Assembly: GCF_004004555.2 (NCBI RefSeq)
Contig: NZ_SACP01000004.1
Location: 186,001 to 250,000, forward strand
DNA: 64,000 nt
Direction of reading: 5' to 3'
DNA from: Methylobacterium oryzihabitans
Lineage (GTDB): Bacteria > Pseudomonadota > Alphaproteobacteria > Rhizobiales > Beijerinckiaceae
Of this stretch, positions 54,578 through 64,000 are shown piece by piece. Made by a program: the position numbers and the translations under genes. Position 1 is the stretch's first letter; each line of letters starts with the position of its first letter. The notes below the pieces were generated by a model. That model did not search any database and was not told the origin of the DNA. It worked only from the letters and a program-made list of their open reading frames with translations.

Positions 54578-57500
54578 CTAGCCTCCGGTCCGCACGCGCA
54601 CGGCGCTCAGCAGCAGGTTGGCCCCGATCCCGGCCCCGGAGGAGCCGAACAGCGCCAGCAGCGGCGAGGCGGTCGCGTTGTTCTGGGCGTCCCACACCGC
54701 GGCGAAGCGCCGGACGAAGGCGTCGAGCTTCCTGGGGTCGGAGAAGCTCTTGAGGTCGATCTTCTGCTCGATCAGCCGCGCCCGCGAGGCCAGCGCCTCG
54801 GCGCTGGCGCCGGTCATGGTCGTCAGCCCCAGCACCGTGTTGACCACCTGGGTCAGCGCGGTGTCGCCGAGGATCTGGTAGCCGCTGGTCAGGGTCGGGC
54901 CGAGCCGCGCGAAGTACAGGGCGAGGCGCACCCCGGTATCCTCCTCGCCGGCATCGGTTTCCAGCGACTGGCGCAGATAGGCGCTGGTGGCGGCCCTCAC
55001 CGTCGCGTCGGGGCCGTTGTCGACGCCGAAGCCGATGTCGAGACCGGTCCGAGTCGCGGCCGACCGGTCGATGTTCTGGACCTGGATCGTGCGACCGGCA
55101 CCGACCGCCCCGTAGGCGCGGTCGGCGTCGACGCCGGTGCCGCCGAGCCGCCCGTCGGCGCCGAGGTCGACCGTGTCCGTCGTGGTGAAGACGAGGCGCC
55201 CCACGGCGTCGAGCGAGGCCCTGACCGCCCCCTGGAGGTTGGCGTTGCCGCTGGCGTCGATCTGCGCGTTGATCGCCCCGACCAGTTCGGCCGGCGTCAC
55301 CTTGGCGAGGTTCGCGGCGACGTCCTTCAGAGTCGCGGCGTTGAGCACGATCGTGCCGGAGCGGGTGGTGTCGGCGTCGAGATTCGTCGTCAGCCGGAAG
55401 CCGACCTCGGCGGTGGTGCTGAAATCGAGCGTGTCGGCGGACCCGAACAGGCGGGCGCCGGTCACCTGCGCCGCCGACCCGGCGGTGGCGGCCCTCGCCC
55501 GGACCGAGGTGTCGGGATCGTCGTCGATGCCGAAGCCGATGTTGAACGCCGATTGCAGCAGCGACGAGCGGTCGGTGTTGCGGATCAGGATCGTCCGCTC
55601 GGGCGCGTTGCCCGCGTACAGGGTCCTGTCGGCCGCCGCGCCGGTGCCGCCCGCCTTGCCGTCGGACCCGAGATCGACGAGGTCCGTCGAGGTGAAGACG
55701 AGACGGCCCTGCGGGTCGTAGGAGGCCGCGACCGCACCCTTGAGGTCGGACGCATCGACCGCGGCGTTGACCGCCTTGAGCAGTTCGTCGGAGGTCACCT
55801 TGGCGAGATCCGCGACCTGTCCCTTCAGCGTCGCGGCGTTGAGGACGATCCGGCCGCTGCGGACGGTGGTCGCGTCGAGATTCGTCGCAAGGTCGAAGCT
55901 GACCTCGTCGGTGGTGCTGAAGTCGAAGGTGGCGGCGGTCACCAGATCCTGCGATCCGGTCGCCCGGGCCGGCCCGACGATGCTCGGCACCGCCGTCTTG
56001 TCGGGCTCGCCGGCCGCACCCACGCCGAAGCCGATATTCATCGTCTTGGCACCGGCCTGCCAGAGGCTGCTGTCGTTGGTGCGGACCCGGATCGTCCGCT
56101 CCATCCCATCGGCGGCGAAGACCCTGTCGGCGTCCCGGCCGGTGCCGCCGGCCTGGCCGTCGGCGCCGAGATCGACGGTGTCCCGGGTCGCGAAGACGAG
56201 GTGGCCGGAGGCATCGAGCGACGCCTCGACCGTGCCCTTGAGGCCGCCATCGCCGGTGGCGTCGATCTGGTCGTTGATCGCCCGCAGCAGTTCGGCCGGC
56301 GTCACCGCCGCGAGGTTCGCGACGCGGCCGGTCAGGGCGGCGGCGTCGATGACGATCCGGCCGGTGCGCAGGGTGGTCGCGTCGAGATGCGTCGTCAGGT
56401 CGAAGCTGATCGCGCTGGTGTCGGTGAAATCGAGTGTGGTGCCGGCCGGAAAGCTGCGGTTCCCGACCACGCGGGCCGGCCCGGCGCCCCCCACCTGCGC
56501 CGTCACGTCGGGGTCGTTGCGCAGGCCGAAGCCGATGCTGATTCCGGTCTGGGCCGGCGCCGAGCGGTCGGTGTTGTGGATCCGGATCGTCCGTTGCGGC
56601 GCATCGCCGGCATAGGTCCGGTCGGCATTCGCATCCGTCCCGCCGGCCTCTCCGTCGGCGCCGAGATCGACGACATCCGTCGTGGTGAAGACGAGGCGGC
56701 CGCCGGTGTCGAAGGAGGCCGCGACGGCGCCCTTGAGGCCGGCCTGGCCCGAGGCGTCGATCTGGCCGTTGATCGCCTTCAGCAGCTCGGCCGGCGTCAC
56801 CCTGGCGAGATTCACCGTGACGTCGTTCAGGGTCTCGGCGTTGAGGACGATCTTGACGGTACGGGCGGTGGCCGCGTCGAGATTCGTCGTCAGCTCGAAA
56901 CTGACCTCGCCGGTGGTGCTGAAATCCAGCACCTCGTCCTGGGCGAAGACCCGGGACCCGATCGCCTGGGCCGGTGCCCTGCCGCCGGCCTGCGCCCTGA
57001 CGTCGGGGTTGTTGTCGACTCCGAAGCCGATGCTGATCCCGGTCTGGAACGGCGACGAACGGTCGGTGTTCTGGATCTGGATCGTCCGGTCCGCGCCGGT
57101 GGCGGCGAAGATCCGGTCGGCGTCGCGGCCGGTGCCGCCGACCCGGCCGTCGGCGCCGAGATCGACGAAGTCCTTGGTGACGAAGACGAGGCGGCCATCG
57201 ACGTCGAGGGCGGCCTTGACGGTCCCCCCGAGCGCGGAGGCGTCGATCTGGGAATTGACCACGCGGACGATCTCGTCGGCGGTGACCCTGGCGCGGTCGC
57301 TCACCGCGTTGGCCAGGGTCCCGGCATTGAGCACGATCTTGCCGCTGCGGGCCGTGTTGGAATCGAGGTTCGTCGTCAGCACGAAGCTGACCTCGTTGGT
57401 GGTGCTGAAATCGAACACACCGGTGCCGTTCTGGCCCTCGGTCAGGGGACGGCTGCCGGTCGCGGTCGCCGGCCCGGCGTCGGCGAACGTCGGCGAAATC

Positions 57501-57868
57501 GGATTGTAGGCGAGGCCCTCTCCGGTGTCGCGCGCGCCCCAGCCGCCGGTGACGTTGAACGCCCTGGCGAAGTCCCGGTAGCGGTTGTCGGACAGGCGGT
57601 TGGCGAAGCTGGAAGGGTCCGCCACGCCCTCGTTCAGCACCCGGCGCATGAACGCCTTGGCGAAGATCATGTCCTCGAGGCCGTAGGCCTTCATTGCGTA
57701 GGTGTAGAGCCGGGTGTTGGCGAGGAACTCGTCGACGGACTTCACCTTGCCGATATTGGCCTCGAAATACGCGGTCTCGCGGGCGATCAGGGGCTCGGCC
57801 GCCTTGCGCTTGAGCGCGGTGGCGAGATCCTTCGAGATCAGCGCGTAGTTGGTGAAGGTCGACACCAC
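54578..57868 (-). CDS. DUF1217-type flagellar-locus protein with five inserted ~165-residue repeats
   Basis: This is a 1096-residue protein whose ends match the DUF1217 family, found beside flagellar genes in Rhizobiales and of unknown function. The N-terminal part (1-about 135) has FTNYALISKDLATALKRKAA and YAMKAYGLEDMIFAKAFMRR. The C-terminal part (about 958-1096) has AYLRQSLETDAGEEDTGVRL ALYFARLGP. Family members are usually about 250-300 residues in one piece. Here five tandem units are inserted, starting at residues 152, 314, 479, 648 and 814. Shared motifs are DFSTT, SGxIVLNAxTL, VTPAELLxAIN, VDLGADG and IGFG. The repeats look like beta-rich, Asn/Asp/Thr-rich surface domains. No signal peptide is seen, in line with export through the flagellar apparatus. 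Confidence 0.85.
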   Translation of the reverse strand: MVSTFTNYALISKDLATALKRKAAEPLIARETAYFEANIGKVKSVDEFLANTRLYTYAMKAYGLEDMIFAKAFMRRVLNEGVADPSSFANRLSDNRYRDFARAFNVTGGWGARDTGEGLAYNPISPTFADAGPATATGSRPLTEGQNGTGVFDFSTTNEVSFVLTTNLDSNTARSGKIVLNAGTLANAVSDRARVTADEIVRVVNSQIDASALGGTVKAALDVDGRLVFVTKDFVDLGADGRVGGTGRDADRIFAATGADRTIQIQNTDRSSPFQTGISIGFGVDNNPDVRAQAGGRAPAQAIGSRVFAQDEVLDFSTTGEVSFELTTNLDAATARTVKIVLNAETLNDVTVNLARVTPAELLKAINGQIDASGQAGLKGAVAASFDTGGRLVFTTTDVVDLGADGEAGGTDANADRTYAGDAPQRTIRIHNTDRSAPAQTGISIGFGLRNDPDVTAQVGGAGPARVVGNRSFPAGTTLDFTDTSAISFDLTTHLDATTLRTGRIVIDAAALTGRVANLAAVTPAELLRAINDQIDATGDGGLKGTVEASLDASGHLVFATRDTVDLGADGQAGGTGRDADRVFAADGMERTIRVRTNDSSLWQAGAKTMNIGFGVGAAGEPDKTAVPSIVGPARATGSQDLVTAATFDFSTTDEVSFDLATNLDATTVRSGRIVLNAATLKGQVADLAKVTSDELLKAVNAAVDASDLKGAVAASYDPQGRLVFTSTDLVDLGSDGKAGGTGAAADRTLYAGNAPERTILIRNTDRSSLLQSAFNIGFGIDDDPDTSVRARAATAGSAAQVTGARLFGSADTLDFSTTAEVGFRLTTNLDADTTRSGTIVLNAATLKDVAANLAKVTPAELVGAINAQIDASGNANLQGAVRASLDAVGRLVFTTTDTVDLGADGRLGGTGVDADRAYGAVGAGRTIQVQNIDRSAATRTGLDIGFGVDNGPDATVRAATSAYLRQSLETDAGEEDTGVRLALYFARLGPTLTSGYQILGDTALTQVVNTVLGLTTMTGASAEALASRARLIEQKIDLKSFSDPRKLDAFVRRFAAVWDAQNNATASPLLALFGSSGAGIGANLLLSAVRVRTGG
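54998..57415 (-). repeat. Five coding repeats of about 495-507 bp inside the DUF1217 gene
   Basis: In reading order the units are: R1 57415-56930, R2 56929-56435, R3 56434-55928, R4 55927-55430, R5 55429-54998 (slightly shorter). The period is 162, 165, 169 and 166 residues. Each encodes the same motif order, with 40-60% identity by eye. R3 is the most diverged at its start (DFTDT instead of DFSTT), and R4 has a variant segment RTNDSSLWQAG just before it. Confidence 0.85.
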
Positions 57869-57989
57869 CCGGCCCGCTCCTGGTTTGCGATCGATGCGCC
57901 GGCCCGCGGCCGTCGGGGGTCCCGGTCGTTCGCCGCCCCGGCGGCGAGTGAGCTTTAGGAAGCGAGCCTTGTCTCAGGCTTGCCCGGCC

Positions 57990-58538
57990 TCACGGCCGCG
58001 GCGTCGTGATGACGGTCTCGGTGGTGACGACGAGCCAGCCGGGGCCGGAGGGCCGGATCGACAGGACGCGGCCGGCGCCCGGCAGCAGCATCCCGGGCGC
58101 GACCACCCGCAGGCCGTCCGGTCCCTCGACGGTCGCGACCCCCTCCAGGACGGCGCGCACGACGTAGCCGCGTCCGAGCGGCTCGTCCGCCGGCCGGATC
58201 TCGCTGCCGAGCGGGGCCTCGACGGCGGGGCGCTTCGGCAGCGCGCCGGTGACGGTCGGTTCGGCCTCGGCCGGCACGACGCCCCGCTTCCAGGTCATCA
58301 ACCCGGACGGCAGCGCCCCGTCGCTCGCGATCGCCGCGCGGCCCGCCCCGCCGATCGTCCAGGCGGCGAAGCCCGAGGACGCGGCGGCGAGCACCAGGGT
58401 GATGGCGAACACCGCCCGTTCGAGCGCCGCGTCGCGGTCCCGCCGGCGCGCCTCGGCGCCCGCCGCGGGCCGGCGCGAGGCCGCGCCCGGCGGGTCGGAA
58501 CGCGACAGAGGGGAAAGGTTGACCGAAACGGAAGGCAT
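57990..58538 (-). CDS. Single-pass membrane protein of unknown function
   Basis: This is a 182-residue protein that I cannot assign. An Arg/Ala-rich cytosolic N-terminus is followed by a membrane helix at about 41-62 (AVFAITLVLAAASSGFAAWT), a linker with several prolines, and a compact beta-rich C-terminal domain. That domain reads GYVVRAVLEGVATVEGPDGL, VVAPGMLLPGAGRVLSIRPS and WLVVTTETVIT. Its C-terminal pattern recurs in unannotated rhizobial membrane proteins. It lies between rpoC (166 bp upstream) and the flagellar cluster (121 bp downstream), so its affiliation is unclear. Confidence 0.7.
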   Translation of the reverse strand: MPSVSVNLSPLSRSDPPGAASRRPAAGAEARRRDRDAALERAVFAITLVLAAASSGFAAWTIGGAGRAAIASDGALPSGLMTWKRGVVPAEAEPTVTGALPKRPAVEAPLGSEIRPADEPLGRGYVVRAVLEGVATVEGPDGLRVVAPGMLLPGAGRVLSIRPSGPGWLVVTTETVITTPRP

Positions 58539-58625
58539 GCCGGACGCGCGCTCGGTGGCGTGGTCCTTAAGATTGGCCGAAGAGCCTTGACGATCGGTTA
58601 ACCACTCGGGCGGAGCGCCCGAACG

Positions 58626-58663
58626 AAAAGGGCCCGCGCCGCCCGATGGCGACGCCGGCCCTT
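58626..58663 (-). terminator. Probable intrinsic terminator after rpoC
   Basis: On the minus strand a GC-rich stem (AAGGGCC...GGGCCCTT type, 58629-58663, with an internal mismatch) ends in TTTT at 58629-58626, about 40 bp after the rpoC stop. A smaller stem, CCGCCCTCGGGCGG, lies between it and the stop. It plausibly ends the rpoB-rpoC transcript. Confidence 0.6.
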
Positions 58664-58704
58664 CTCAGTAGGAAGGGCTCCGCCCGAGGGCGGAACCCGG
58701 TTCG

Positions 58705-62901
<4,197 letters not shown>

Positions 62902-63072
62902 GATCGGCTCCTGTGAGCGGGGAAGCCCCTGGGCCGGGGGCCGCCGCCGTGCGGCTCAGGCCGCAATGAAATCCGGAAACGGCCGGTGCCGCGAGGGGGC
63001 ACCGGCCGCGCGTCCCGTGCGGGACGTCGGGGTGGGGCCGGCGACTGGACGCCGGCCCGCGCTTGGATCCGC

Positions 63073-64000
<928 letters not shown>

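Noticed and set aside
54569-57958. 1129-codon plus-strand open frame with apparent repeats
   Set aside because: Antisense to the DUF1217 gene; its repeats only mirror those of the real gene, whose ends match a known family.
62902-63072. rpoB-rpoC spacer as a regulatory RNA or terminator
   Set aside because: GC-rich with weak local pairing only; no T-run and no conserved feature that can be named.

Overview
The window is very GC-rich (roughly 70% by eye) alphaproteobacterial chromosome. The best guess is Methylobacteriaceae (Methylobacterium or a close relative, order Rhizobiales/Hyphomicrobiales). Supporting signs are the flagellar order flgB-flgC-fliE-flgG-flgA-flgI-motE-flgH-fliL-fliP, the alphaproteobacterial flagellin regulators FlaF and FlbT, RNase E with a long acidic insertion in its S1 domain, NuoE with a long disordered tail, and many long intergenic palindromes. 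The genus is inferred; no rRNA gene is present to fix it.

Layout. (1) 1-4904, minus strand: nuoA-B-C-D-E-F of respiratory complex I, with nuoF cut by the left edge. (2) 5294-15027: a CAP-domain lipoprotein, then an acyl-CoA degradation block. Two acyl-CoA dehydrogenases, a fused hydratase/3-hydroxyacyl-CoA dehydrogenase and a thiolase lie on the minus strand; divergently, an SDR oxidoreductase and an AMP-forming acyl-CoA ligase lie on the plus strand. Together they cover activation and all beta-oxidation steps. (3) 15315-19057, plus: an M23 peptidase and a cobalt-type nitrile hydratase operon (alpha, beta, accessory). (4) 19066-26608: a soluble chemoreceptor, a small two-gene unit ending in an HTH protein, RNase E, and a periplasmic amidase. 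(5) 26782-32501: class A penicillin-binding protein 1A, hybrid malic enzyme, hexapeptide acyltransferase. (6) 32719-57868, mostly minus: about 25 flagellar genes for the export apparatus, rod, rings, hook, hook-associated proteins and regulation, interrupted by one plus-strand heparinase-like gene. (7) 57990-64000, minus: a membrane protein of unknown function, rpoC, and the 3' end of rpoB.

The most unusual gene is at 54578-57868. It is a flagellar-locus DUF1217 protein whose domain is split by five tandem repeats of about 165 residues. Intergenic DNA holds at least four families of palindromic elements, including four copies of a 166-bp element with 55-bp inverted arms and a pair of hairpins whose stems differ in sequence but keep perfect pairing. 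No tRNA, rRNA, CRISPR array, transposase or prophage gene was seen. Long open frames antisense to real genes are abundant because of the base composition and are not annotated.
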